Source: Bacteroidota bacterium
Lineage (GTDB): Bacteria; Bacteroidota; Bacteroidia; Flavobacteriales; Flavobacteriaceae
DNA length: 64,000 nt
NCBI GenBank assembly: GCA_027621175.1
Contig: JAQCCM010000006.1
Location: forward strand, 1 to 64,000
Direction: 5' to 3'
Positions 8,933 through 17,197 of the stretch are shown here, piece after piece; position 1 is the stretch's first letter, and each line of letters opens with the position of its first letter. Below the pieces are notes generated by a model, which did no database searches, was not told where the DNA came from, and worked only from the letters and a program-made list of their open reading frames with translations. Position numbers and translations under genes: made by a program.

Positions 8933-8960
8933 CCTTTCGTTTTTACGAAAGGTTTTTTTT
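8933..8960 (+). terminator. Terminator hairpin on the plus strand with no plus-strand gene before it
   Basis: CCTTTCGT (8933-8940) and ACGAAAGG (8945-8952) form an 8-bp stem with a TTTT loop, followed by eight T residues. It is best suited to plus-strand transcription, yet the preceding gene remnant is on the minus strand. It may work weakly for the isomerase operon that ends at 8972, or it may be the original terminator of the tRNA transcript, displaced by the inserted element. Confidence 0.65.
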
Positions 8961-8971
8961 ATGATTTTAAC

Positions 8972-10024
8972 TTAAATTCCTAAAATACGTTTTAGGTGGT
9001 CTTCATCTACATTTCCTCCAGCAAAGTCATCGAAGCTTTTTTGAGCAGCTTCAATAATATGTTTTTGGATAAATGGAGCGCCTTCTTTTGCTCCTTGTTC
9101 AGATGATTTGATACAGCATTCCCATTCCATAACAGCCCAAACATCAACTGCATGTTTTGTGAGCTTGGTGAAAATTCCTTTAAAATCTACTTGCCCGTCA
9201 CCCAAGGATCTGAATCTACCTGCGCGATCTTTCCAATCGGCATAGCCGCCATAAACACCTTGCTTACCACTTGGATTAAACTCAGCATCTTTGACATGAA
9301 AAGCTTTAATGCGTTCATGGTAAAAATCTATAAATGACAAGTAATCTAACTGTTGTAGTACATAGTGGCTGGGATCATATAAAATATTTGCTCTTTTGTG
9401 ATTGTTTGTAGCAGCCAAAAACCTTTCATACGAAATACCATCGTGCAAGTCTTCTCCCGGATGAATTTCGTAACATACATCAACTCCTTGTTCGTCAAAA
9501 TGATTTAGAATAGGTAACCATCGTTTTGCCAATTCTTTAAAACCCATATCTACTAATCCGTTGGGGCGTTGTGGCCATGGATATACAGTGTGCCACATTA
9601 AGGCTCCTGAAAAAGTTGCATGTGCGTTCAGTCCCAAACGTCGGCTTGCTGTACCGCACTTTTTTACAAAGTCTATGGCCCATGCTGTTCTTGCTTTTGG
9701 ATTTCCTCTAAGGTGTTCTGGCGCAAAACCATCAAACATGGTGTCATATGCAGGGTTTACAGCGACCAACTGTCCTTGCAGGTGGGTGGAAAGCTCTGTG
9801 ATTTCTAAGCCATAAGCGTTTACTTTTCCTTTGAGTTCATCGCAATAGGTTTGACTATCAGCCGCTTTTTCTATATCGATAAGACTCGTTTCCCACGTGG
9901 GCATTTGAATGCCTTTATAGCCCAAATCTGCAGCCCATTTGCATATTCCATCTAAGCTATTGAATGGTGCTTCGTTTCCAGCAAATTGTGCTAAAAAAAC
10001 AGCTGGCCCTTTTATTGTTTTCAT
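8972..10024 (-). CDS. Sugar phosphate isomerase/epimerase-like TIM-barrel protein
   Basis: The 350-residue product belongs to the xylose-isomerase-like/AP endonuclease 2 TIM-barrel family, which uses a divalent metal to isomerise or hydrate keto-sugars and inositols. Candidate metal ligands are in CYEIHPGED, ILYDPSHYVLQ, FHVKDAEF and VMEWEC. There is no signal peptide, so it is cytoplasmic. It is the last gene of a four-gene minus-strand operon with a Gfo/Idh/MocA dehydrogenase 13 nt upstream. In known 3-keto-glycoside pathways, enzymes of this family act on the 3-keto-sugar or glucal intermediate. That role is inferred here from context; the substrate is not readable from the sequence. Confidence 0.82.
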   Translation of the reverse strand: MKTIKGPAVFLAQFAGNEAPFNSLDGICKWAADLGYKGIQMPTWETSLIDIEKAADSQTYCDELKGKVNAYGLEITELSTHLQGQLVAVNPAYDTMFDGFAPEHLRGNPKARTAWAIDFVKKCGTASRRLGLNAHATFSGALMWHTVYPWPQRPNGLVDMGFKELAKRWLPILNHFDEQGVDVCYEIHPGEDLHDGISYERFLAATNNHKRANILYDPSHYVLQQLDYLSFIDFYHERIKAFHVKDAEFNPSGKQGVYGGYADWKDRAGRFRSLGDGQVDFKGIFTKLTKHAVDVWAVMEWECCIKSSEQGAKEGAPFIQKHIIEAAQKSFDDFAGGNVDEDHLKRILGI

Positions 10025-10037
10025 AAATAATTTTCTT

Positions 10038-11186
10038 TTAATTCATTTTTGTCCAAGCAGCATTGTTTTTATCACTCTCCACAGCTGCGTAAATAAACTG
10101 CATACCGCGCACCCCGTCATGCACGTTGGGGTAATCCAGGTTGTCGATAGTTTCTCCATTGAGAAACGCAAGCAAGTGAGTAGCAAAATTCTTATAAATT
10201 GTAGCAAATGCCTCTAAATATCCTTCTGGATGACCCGCTGGAATTCGAGAAACATGCAATGCTTCTGGGTATAAGTCGTTGCCGTTAGGGGTAAATATTT
10301 TTACCGGTTTATTTAGTGAATGTGTGATCAATTTATTTGGATTTTCTTGATGCCATTCCAAACTTCCTTTATCGCCATATACCTTAATTGCAAGACCATT
10401 TTCCTCTCCCACTGCAATTTGAGAAAAAGACATGGTTCCTTTGGCTCCATTTTCCATTCGTAAAAGTACATTCCCATCATCATCCAACACTCTTCCTGCG
10501 CCAAAGCGCCCCAAATCAACAGCTAATTCGTCAATTTTTAAGCCTGTGATGTATGCTACAAGATTTTCGGCATGTGTCCCTATATCGCCTAGCGCACCCC
10601 CAATCCCAGAACGTTTTGGATCAACGCGCCAAGTTGCTTGTTTCTGACCTGTTGTTTCAAGAGAAGTCGTTAGCCAACCTTGAAGATACTGCACTTGTAT
10701 TTTTCGAATATTTCCCAAGTCTCCGTTGGCAACCATTGCCTTAGCTTGCTTTACTAAAGGGTGCCCTGTATAGTTATGTGTCAAGGCAAAGAGTTTGCCG
10801 CTTTTCGCTACCATTTTTTCTAACGCAAGGGCTTCATCTAAAGTCAATGTCATGGGTTTGTCACAAACAACATGAAAGCCATTTTCTAATGCCATTTTTG
10901 CAGGAGGAAAATGCATGTGATTTGGAGTTACTATAGAAACAAAATCCATACGAACATCCTCAGCAAGCTCCTTTTCTTTTTGGATCATTTCTTCGAAACT
11001 TCCGTAGCAACGGGAAGCATCTAAATGCAAAGCCTTGCCAGATGAAATTGATTTTTCTGGTGTACTGCTAAAGGCGCCACACACCAACTCTATCATGCCA
11101 TCAATAGCTGCTGCTTTTCGGTGTACATCTCCTATGAAGGAACCTGTACCACCCCCAACCATTCCCATCCTTAATTTTCTTGTCAT
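10038..11186 (-). CDS. Gfo/Idh/MocA-family NAD(P)-dependent sugar dehydrogenase
   Basis: The 382 residues begin with a Rossmann nucleotide-binding loop (MGMVGGGTGSFIG, about 7-19). The family signature CDKPMTLTLDEA follows near residue 110, with the conserved lysine before proline, and then the alpha/beta C-terminal domain with GGALGDIGTHAENL, which carries the catalytic histidine. No signal peptide is present. Enzymes of this type oxidise or reduce a ring hydroxyl, often at C3 of glycosides. The gene is 13 nt from the downstream isomerase and 21 nt from the MFS gene. Together they suggest cytoplasmic processing of an imported keto-sugar or its precursor. Confidence 0.88.
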   Translation of the reverse strand: MTRKLRMGMVGGGTGSFIGDVHRKAAAIDGMIELVCGAFSSTPEKSISSGKALHLDASRCYGSFEEMIQKEKELAEDVRMDFVSIVTPNHMHFPPAKMALENGFHVVCDKPMTLTLDEALALEKMVAKSGKLFALTHNYTGHPLVKQAKAMVANGDLGNIRKIQVQYLQGWLTTSLETTGQKQATWRVDPKRSGIGGALGDIGTHAENLVAYITGLKIDELAVDLGRFGAGRVLDDDGNVLLRMENGAKGTMSFSQIAVGEENGLAIKVYGDKGSLEWHQENPNKLITHSLNKPVKIFTPNGNDLYPEALHVSRIPAGHPEGYLEAFATIYKNFATHLLAFLNGETIDNLDYPNVHDGVRGMQFIYAAVESDKNNAAWTKMN

Positions 11187-11207
11187 CTGAATAAATTTAT
11201 GTTAGAA

Positions 11208-12416
11208 TTATACTCGGTTTGCTTCAAGTTTTTTGCGCTGGGTGAAGAGAATTCCAAACAGCACTACAAGAACCATAGGGAAAATTGCAATATTACTCAG
11301 CGTTTGTTGACCAGCTATCAGTTCTGCTTGTTCTAGTGATGAACCGGCATCAAGCGCGGCTGTTTTGGCATTGTCTAACCACGAACCAATAACAGGCTGC
11401 CATATGCTAGTAGCGAACATTCCTGCGCCTCCGATAAGCGACATGCCTAACGCTCCAGTTTTGGGTGTATATTCACTAACAAATCCTATCATCGTTGGCC
11501 AGAAATAACATACTCCTATTGCAAATAAGACCGCGGATAAATAAACCATATTCCCCGTTGCTGAACTCATCAGGTAAATGGCAAAGGCAGAGATTACAGC
11601 AGAAATAAGTAAAACTCCCGGTGGATTAAAGCGATGGATGATGGGTCCTGCAAAATAACGCCCTACTGCCATTAGCCCTGTTACCATAGCCAAAATAAGC
11701 ATCGGGCTGGCACCCGAATTGCCTAAAATTCTTTCAACCCATTGTTGTGTACCAAGCTCTGTTGTTGCCGTCAGTGTCATACACAATACCATAAAGATGA
11801 ACAGTGGGGAGAGTAAACTCTTTAGATTGAGTTTAGTATCGGATACAATGTTTTCGCTTTTTGGAAACGTTTGCCCTAAAAACAAGTATCCATAAAGAAG
11901 TGTAGGAATTAACATACTTGCAATTTGTAATTGCCAACTCATACCAAAATCCGTCATAAATTTTGAAACCAATGCGCCTATTACAATTCCACCTGGAAAC
12001 CAAACATGAAATTTATTAAGCATGGTAGTACGATTATCGGAATACATATCTGCAATAAGCGGATTACAAGCCGCCTCTACAGAACCGTTAGCGAAACCAA
12101 TAAAAAAAGTTGAGATCAATAATGTCCAAAATCCGCCTGCATAAATAGTTAATAGAATTCCTAGGAGGTGTGATAAAAAAGCAATGATCATCAGTTTTCT
12201 TGCTCCAAGAGAATTGTAAAGTAATCCGCCAAAAATGGTCGCCATTGGAAACCCAAGAAAAGCCATGCTATTCACCCAACCCAATTCTGTATCAGATAAT
12301 TGAAAGTCTGTGCCTAATTGTCCTAAAATTCCAGCCCGTATGGCAAAAGTCATCGCAGTAACAATTAGAGAAATACACGACGCTAAAAACAGCCTGTTGT
12401 TATTTATTTGGTTCAT
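11208..12416 (-). CDS. MFS transporter, sugar-type
   Basis: The 402-residue protein has about twelve hydrophobic segments and the major-facilitator layout, with GGLLYNSLGARKLM after the second segment as the loop 2-3 motif. It resembles the sugar:cation symporters of the FucP/nucleoside group that Bacteroidota often pair with Gfo/Idh enzymes. It should carry the small sugar product across the inner membrane to the dehydrogenase and isomerase encoded downstream. It lies in the same operon, 41 nt after the periplasmic isomerase gene. The substrate is not readable from the sequence. Confidence 0.85.
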   Translation of the reverse strand: MNQINNNRLFLASCISLIVTAMTFAIRAGILGQLGTDFQLSDTELGWVNSMAFLGFPMATIFGGLLYNSLGARKLMIIAFLSHLLGILLTIYAGGFWTLLISTFFIGFANGSVEAACNPLIADMYSDNRTTMLNKFHVWFPGGIVIGALVSKFMTDFGMSWQLQIASMLIPTLLYGYLFLGQTFPKSENIVSDTKLNLKSLLSPLFIFMVLCMTLTATTELGTQQWVERILGNSGASPMLILAMVTGLMAVGRYFAGPIIHRFNPPGVLLISAVISAFAIYLMSSATGNMVYLSAVLFAIGVCYFWPTMIGFVSEYTPKTGALGMSLIGGAGMFATSIWQPVIGSWLDNAKTAALDAGSSLEQAELIAGQQTLSNIAIFPMVLVVLFGILFTQRKKLEANRV

Positions 12417-12457
12417 TATTTATTGGTTTAGTTGTTGATCTATATTATGAGATTTAA

Positions 12458-13438
12458 TTACGACACTAGCTGATTGCCTACGCGTATCAATAAATCTCGT
12501 GTTGCTTTAATTCCTGCATCCTCTGACATATTTTTTCCTTCATATTCAACGCCCACAAAGCCGGTGTAAGCCGTGTTTTTTACCATTTTCATCATTCTAA
12601 GAAAATCAATAGTCGTTTCATTTCCTTGATCATCAAAATGATATGATTTTGCACTTACTGCCTTTGCAAATGGAAGTAATTCTTCCATTCCCTTATACTT
12701 ATCGTATGCATCTAGGCAAGGACGAACGCCACTTTCATCGGCTTTCCCTTTTGTGATACAAAAATTACCAAAATCGGGCAGGGTACCGCAATTGTCAATA
12801 TTGAGTTGTGAGAAAACATCTTTCATCCAAGCGCCATTGGAAGAAAATCCACCATGATTTTCAACCAAAACATTAATTCCAGCATCTTTAGCAAAACCAG
12901 AAAGTGATGTCAGTGAAGCTACACTAGCATCAATAGCTTCGATTCTATTTACACCCCCGGAAAGATTTACTCGAATGGCATGACAACCAAGAAAGTCTGC
13001 TGCTTCTACCCATTTATAATGATTTTCAACAGCCTGTTTTCGTGTCTTTTTATCTGGATGAGCCAAGTCTCCCTCGCCATCAATCATGATGAGAACATTT
13101 TGTTGTCCAGCTCCGTCAGCACGACTTTTCATTTCGTTTAAATAAGAACTGTCTTTTGCCTTGTCTTTAAAGAAACCATTTACATATTCTACCCCTTCAA
13201 AACCTAAACTTCGAGATTTTTCAGCAAAATCCAAGTGATCTAATTTTCCTGAAAAAAGCGAACGGTGTAAAGACCACTGCGCTAAAGAGAGTTTAAAAAA
13301 AAGATTGTTAGAATCTTTAACCGATGATGCTGTTGTTTTTGATGCACGTTTTCCAGTATTCGTGCAGCTACCCAACCCTATTAAAGGAATCGATAACATG
13401 GTTTTTGATGCAATCGACATAAAATTCCTTCGTTCCAT
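12458..13438 (-). CDS. Exported TIM-barrel sugar isomerase-like protein
   Basis: The 326-residue protein opens with MERRNFMSIASKTM, a twin-arginine motif, followed by a hydrophobic stretch and a cysteine in GLGSC (about residue 25). It is probably a Tat-exported lipoprotein facing the periplasm. The mature part is a hydroxypyruvate-isomerase/AP endonuclease 2-like TIM barrel; LVENHGGFSS, GTLPDFGNFC and SYHFDDQG carry candidate metal ligands. It is the first gene of the minus-strand operon and lies back-to-back with the GMC oxidoreductase gene across 215 nt. A periplasmic place fits action on a keto-sugar made by that flavoenzyme, which is an inference. Confidence 0.82.
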   Translation of the reverse strand: MERRNFMSIASKTMLSIPLIGLGSCTNTGKRASKTTASSVKDSNNLFFKLSLAQWSLHRSLFSGKLDHLDFAEKSRSLGFEGVEYVNGFFKDKAKDSSYLNEMKSRADGAGQQNVLIMIDGEGDLAHPDKKTRKQAVENHYKWVEAADFLGCHAIRVNLSGGVNRIEAIDASVASLTSLSGFAKDAGINVLVENHGGFSSNGAWMKDVFSQLNIDNCGTLPDFGNFCITKGKADESGVRPCLDAYDKYKGMEELLPFAKAVSAKSYHFDDQGNETTIDFLRMMKMVKNTAYTGFVGVEYEGKNMSEDAGIKATRDLLIRVGNQLVS

Positions 13439-13653
13439 ATTTTAATATTTAAGGTTTTTTTTATTTTAACAGGAATAGGCTGAACCAGAAATTCTCAAAA
13501 AAATAAAAGTATCTATACAAGAATCACAAATATCGTCTTGTTTTGTTTTGCAAATTAGTTAAATTTAATATTTTAGAAAAATGAATACATACACCTAATG
13601 TTTTGATTGATGCAACAAATTAAGACATCTGCAGGGGTTACTCAAACACACAC

Positions 13654-15342
13654 ATGAAAGAAACATATGATGCAATTGTAATAGGAAGCGGTATAACTGG
13701 TGGCTGGGCAGCAAAAGAACTTTGTGAAGGTGGTTTAAAAACACTTGTACTAGAGCGGGGTAAAATGGTTAAGCACATTGAAGGCTACCCAACGATGCAT
13801 GTTGATCCTTGGGATCAAGAGCTTAAAGGTGAACTTTCTGTGGAAGAATTAAAAAAATATCCCAAACAAAGCAGAACCAAATACATTGCGAAAAAAGAAA
13901 GTATGCATTGGTTTGTTAACGACCTAGAGCATCCATACAATGAAAAAAAACGCTTTGACTGGACACGAGGCTATCATGTGGGAGGGCGTTCTATCATGTG
14001 GGGAAGACAATCCTATCGCCTAAGTGACCTAGATTTTGAAGCAAACAAACGTGACGGACACGGAGTAGATTGGCCCATTCGCTATAAAGATATTGCGCCT
14101 TGGTATAGTTATATAGAAGAATACATTGGCGTTAGTGGAGAACCTTTGGGTTTAGATCACTTGCCCGATGGTGTTTTTGAACCTCCCATGCCACTCAATT
14201 GCGTTGAGGAACACTTTAAAGAGGGTGTAAAAGAAACATTTGGCAGAGCAACAACCCCGGGTCGTGTTGCGCATATAACTAGTGATAAATTTAGGGAGGG
14301 AAGAACCAAATGCCAGTACCGAAACCGATGTATCCGTGGCTGCCCTTATGGAGCCTATTTTAGCAGTAATTCTTCTACCTTACCCGCAGCAGAACGGACA
14401 GGTAACTTGACGTTAAGACCCCACTCAATCACCTATGAAATTACATACGATGCACATAAAAAAAGAGCTACAGGAGTAAAAGTAATAGATGCAGTAACCA
14501 AAGAAAAATTAGAATTTAAAGCAGATATTATTTTCTGTTGCGCATCTGCAATGGCTTCGGCGTCTATTCTTATGCAATCAAAATCGGATAGATTTCCAAA
14601 TGGACTAGGTAATGATTCTGGAGAGCTTGGACACAACATAATGGACCACCACTTAGCAGCAGGTGCGTCTGGAAAAATTGATGGGTTTGAAGACAAATAC
14701 TATTATGGAAGAAAACCCAATGGTGTTTATATTCCTAGGTTTGTAAATCTTGGGGATAATGCAAGCAAGAACACCAATTTCCTTCGTGGTTACGGTTACC
14801 AAGGAGGAGCATCTAGAGATAACCACTCCGAAACCATTGCAGAACTTGCCTATGGTTCAAAATTCAAAAAGAAAATATTAGAACCCGGAGGATGGCGGAT
14901 GAGTATTGGTGGATTTGGAGAGTGCCTGCCTTATCACGATAACAAAATGTCTTTAGATTATGACAACTTAGATCAATGGGGATTACCAACCATTACTTTT
15001 GATGCGGAGTGGAAAGAAAATGAATATGCCATGCGAAAAGACATGATTGCACAAGCTGTTGACATGTTAGAAAAGGCAGGTTTTAAAGATGTTGTTTCTA
15101 GAGATGAGCCCCATGCTCCAGGGATTGGTATTCACGAAATGGGAACCGCAAGAATGGGTAGAGATCCCAAGACCTCTGTGTTGAATAAAAACAATCAAAT
15201 TCATGCAGTCCCTAATGTATATGTTACAGATGGTGCCTGTATGACCTCATCCGGTTGTCAGAATCCTTCGCTGACTTATATGGCACTTACCGCTAGAGCA
15301 GCCAACCACGCCATTAAACAATTCAAAGCTGAAAAAAAATGA
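13654..15342 (+). CDS. GMC-family FAD sugar dehydrogenase, catalytic subunit
   Basis: A flavoenzyme that oxidises a sugar hydroxyl and passes electrons to a carrier. The 562 residues show the FAD-binding IVIGSGITGGWAAKEL (about 8-23), the GGRSIMWGRQS loop (110-120), His494 in HEMGTARMG and Asn537 in GCQNPSL as the expected catalytic pair. Cys220, Cys226 and Cys230 (spacing CX5CX3C, then PYG) match the pattern that holds a [3Fe-4S] cluster in bacterial FAD-dependent glucose dehydrogenases. The protein has no signal peptide. Its partner gene, overlapping by 4 nt, encodes a twin-arginine leader, so hitchhiker export is likely. Substrate specificity, for example C1 or C3 oxidation, cannot be read from the sequence. 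Confidence 0.9.
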   Translation: MKETYDAIVIGSGITGGWAAKELCEGGLKTLVLERGKMVKHIEGYPTMHVDPWDQELKGELSVEELKKYPKQSRTKYIAKKESMHWFVNDLEHPYNEKKRFDWTRGYHVGGRSIMWGRQSYRLSDLDFEANKRDGHGVDWPIRYKDIAPWYSYIEEYIGVSGEPLGLDHLPDGVFEPPMPLNCVEEHFKEGVKETFGRATTPGRVAHITSDKFREGRTKCQYRNRCIRGCPYGAYFSSNSSTLPAAERTGNLTLRPHSITYEITYDAHKKRATGVKVIDAVTKEKLEFKADIIFCCASAMASASILMQSKSDRFPNGLGNDSGELGHNIMDHHLAAGASGKIDGFEDKYYYGRKPNGVYIPRFVNLGDNASKNTNFLRGYGYQGGASRDNHSETIAELAYGSKFKKKILEPGGWRMSIGGFGECLPYHDNKMSLDYDNLDQWGLPTITFDAEWKENEYAMRKDMIAQAVDMLEKAGFKDVVSRDEPHAPGIGIHEMGTARMGRDPKTSVLNKNNQIHAVPNVYVTDGACMTSSGCQNPSLTYMALTARAANHAIKQFKAEKK

Positions 15343-15941
15343 ACCGAAGAGATGCTATAAAAAATATCGGATTGTCATTGGGGTATGCAGCTGCTGCACC
15401 CACAGCGTTGGGTATTCTTCAAAGCTGTTCTACCCATGTCACATCATGGACTCCGCAGTTTTTAACAACTGATCAAGGTCAACTCATTATGAATCTTGTG
15501 GATTTAATACTTCCTAAAACTACAGATGCTCCTAGTGCTTCGGAAGTAAATATTCCTGAATTTATTGACTTACTTGCACTTAAAACGTTTGAACCCCAGA
15601 AGCAAAAAAAATTCAAAGAACAACTTCAAACCGTTATTGAGGAGTTAACACTAAATGAAAAAAACACTGCAGAACTAAAAGATATCGCTGTAGAAAAATA
15701 TGATGCGCTATTGACAAAGTATCTTAAATCTACAGAAGCCGAACAAAAAAAATTCAACAAAGACGAGAAAACTGTTTTTAACACACTTAAAGACCTGCGA
15801 AGTAAGGCTGTTTGGGCGTACAAAACAAGTGAATATGTTGGAGAAAATATTTTAGCATATAATCCAATTCCTGGGGGATACAAAAGCTGTATTGACCTTA
15901 ACGAGGCTACCGCCGGTAAAGCGTGGTCATTACAATCTTAA
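15339..15941 (+). CDS. Gluconate 2-dehydrogenase subunit 3-like, Tat-exported
   Basis: The small subunit of GMC sugar dehydrogenases, needed for maturation and for export of the flavin subunit. The 200-residue product starts MNRRDAIKNIGLSLG, a twin-arginine motif, and has a hydrophobic stretch ending in ILQSC (Cys30), probably a lipid-attachment site. The rest is helical, as in the family, with conserved LVDLILPKTTDAPSA. The ATG overlaps the stop of the GMC gene by 4 nt, so the two are made together. No cytochrome c subunit gene follows, unlike the three-subunit enzymes of proteobacteria. Confidence 0.87.
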   Translation: MNRRDAIKNIGLSLGYAAAAPTALGILQSCSTHVTSWTPQFLTTDQGQLIMNLVDLILPKTTDAPSASEVNIPEFIDLLALKTFEPQKQKKFKEQLQTVIEELTLNEKNTAELKDIAVEKYDALLTKYLKSTEAEQKKFNKDEKTVFNTLKDLRSKAVWAYKTSEYVGENILAYNPIPGGYKSCIDLNEATAGKAWSLQS

Positions 15942-15946
15942 ATCAT

Positions 15947-16720
15947 ATGAAATTTAAACTTTTATTTGTTGGTCTTTTATGCGCTTTCCTTTTTAGCTGC
16001 TCAAAAAATGAAAAATGGATGCCACTCTTTAATGGAAAGGACCTTAGTAACTGGACTGTAAAAATTAAAGGGCACCCTGTTGGAGTGAATTTTAACGATA
16101 CTTTTATTGCTGAAAATGGTGTGTTAAAAGTCAATTACGATAACTACGACAATACTTTCAATAACACGTTCGGGCACATATATTACAATACACCCTTTTC
16201 AAATTACCGCTTTCGGATGGATTATAGATTTACTGGGGAGCAACTATCTGATGGAGCTGGTTGGGCAACTCGAAACAGCGGAGTCATGATTCATTGTGAA
16301 AACCCCAATTTGATTGGACTAGACCAAAATTTCCCTGTCTCTATTGAGGTACAATTGCTAGGTGGAAATGGAACAGAAGATCGAAGTACTGCAAACTTAT
16401 GTACCCCTGGAACACATGTTGAAATAGGAGATTCTTTGATTAAAGAACATTGCATCTCATCAAACGCAGAAACATTTCACGGGGAACAATGGGTTCATTT
16501 AGAAATTGAAGTGAGAAATGATTCCATCATCAAACATTTTGTAAATGGAAAAGAAGTAATGCGTTATCACAAACCCCAGCTGGGCGGTGACGTGGATTAC
16601 AACAACGAGCGCTGGAAGTCCCTTGAGGGTATGCCGCTCAAAGAAGGGTATATTTCATTACAAAGCGAAAGCCACCCTGTTGAATTTAAAAATATTGCAT
16701 TATTAATACTCGATAATTAA
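15947..16720 (+). CDS. DUF1080 (3-keto-disaccharide hydrolase-type) lipoprotein
   Basis: Pfam PF06439, a jelly-roll fold tied to hydrolysis or lyase-type cleavage of 3-keto-glycosides. I place the start at the ATG at 15947, which gives a clean lipoprotein leader with lipobox LFSC (Cys18); an in-frame GTG at 15923 would add eight residues inside the previous gene. The domain covers about 25-255: WMPLFNGKDLSNW at the start, FRFTGEQLSDGAGWATRNSG in the middle in variant form, and GYISLQSESHPVEFKNI at the end. It follows the dehydrogenase pair directly, which fits cleavage of their oxidised product. Expected location: periplasmic side of a membrane. Confidence 0.87.
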   Translation: MKFKLLFVGLLCAFLFSCSKNEKWMPLFNGKDLSNWTVKIKGHPVGVNFNDTFIAENGVLKVNYDNYDNTFNNTFGHIYYNTPFSNYRFRMDYRFTGEQLSDGAGWATRNSGVMIHCENPNLIGLDQNFPVSIEVQLLGGNGTEDRSTANLCTPGTHVEIGDSLIKEHCISSNAETFHGEQWVHLEIEVRNDSIIKHFVNGKEVMRYHKPQLGGDVDYNNERWKSLEGMPLKEGYISLQSESHPVEFKNIALLILDN

Positions 16721-16724
16721 TCTA

Positions 16725-17087
16725 ATGACATCCAAAACGATAAGCTTCATCTTAGCTACGCTTTTTTTATGCTTTGCTACAGTACAACTCAATGATGCCG
16801 ATGGTACGCATTGGTTTTTTATTTATTTTCTGGTTGCTGCACTCTGTTTAGTAAACAATTTTTTTTCTATTCCTAAGCTTGTTTTTCAAGCAAGTATTGT
16901 AGGCTTGGCACTATACGCTGCTTTCCATTTTTCGTTGTTCGTGGATTACTTACAAACACAAAACAAGGAAGAAATTTTTGGTGAAATGGTATATGAAAAA
17001 CCTTATTTAGAGGGGTCTAGAGAATTTTTAGGTCTATTTTTAGCGGGGCTGGCTGTCTTTTATCAGTTGAAAAAAAGACGTTCATAA
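16725..17087 (+). CDS. TMEM220-like small membrane protein
   Basis: A 120-residue protein with about four hydrophobic segments. FATVQLNDADGTHWFFIYF in the first third is the signature of the TMEM220 family, whose function is not known. It lies 4 nt after the DUF1080 gene and ends the transcription unit that starts with the GMC subunit; the TonB receptor downstream has its own promoter. A role in the sugar pathway is only suggested by position. Confidence 0.7.
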   Translation: MTSKTISFILATLFLCFATVQLNDADGTHWFFIYFLVAALCLVNNFFSIPKLVFQASIVGLALYAAFHFSLFVDYLQTQNKEEIFGEMVYEKPYLEGSREFLGLFLAGLAVFYQLKKRRS

Positions 17088-17147
17088 TTCATCACCCTCG
17101 AATCTTCTTTAACACATATGAGCTATATATTAAATCATATAAGCTAT

Positions 17148-17175
17148 TTGTAACGCCATCAGCGAATTAGATTTG
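17148..17175 (+). promoter_or_regulatory. Promoter of the TonB receptor operon
   Basis: TTG at 17148-17150, a 17-nt spacer and TAGATTTG at 17168-17175, an exact match to the Bacteroidota consensus. It lies 22 nt before the ATG at 17198, so the leader is short. Confidence 0.7.
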
Positions 17176-17197
17176 TAGTTATGATAAAATATCATCT

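Noticed and set aside
13516-13545. ACAAGA/TCTTGT inverted repeat between the two arms of the sugar cluster
   Set aside because: The arms are only 6 bp with 13 nt between them; no regulator is encoded in the cluster to bind it.
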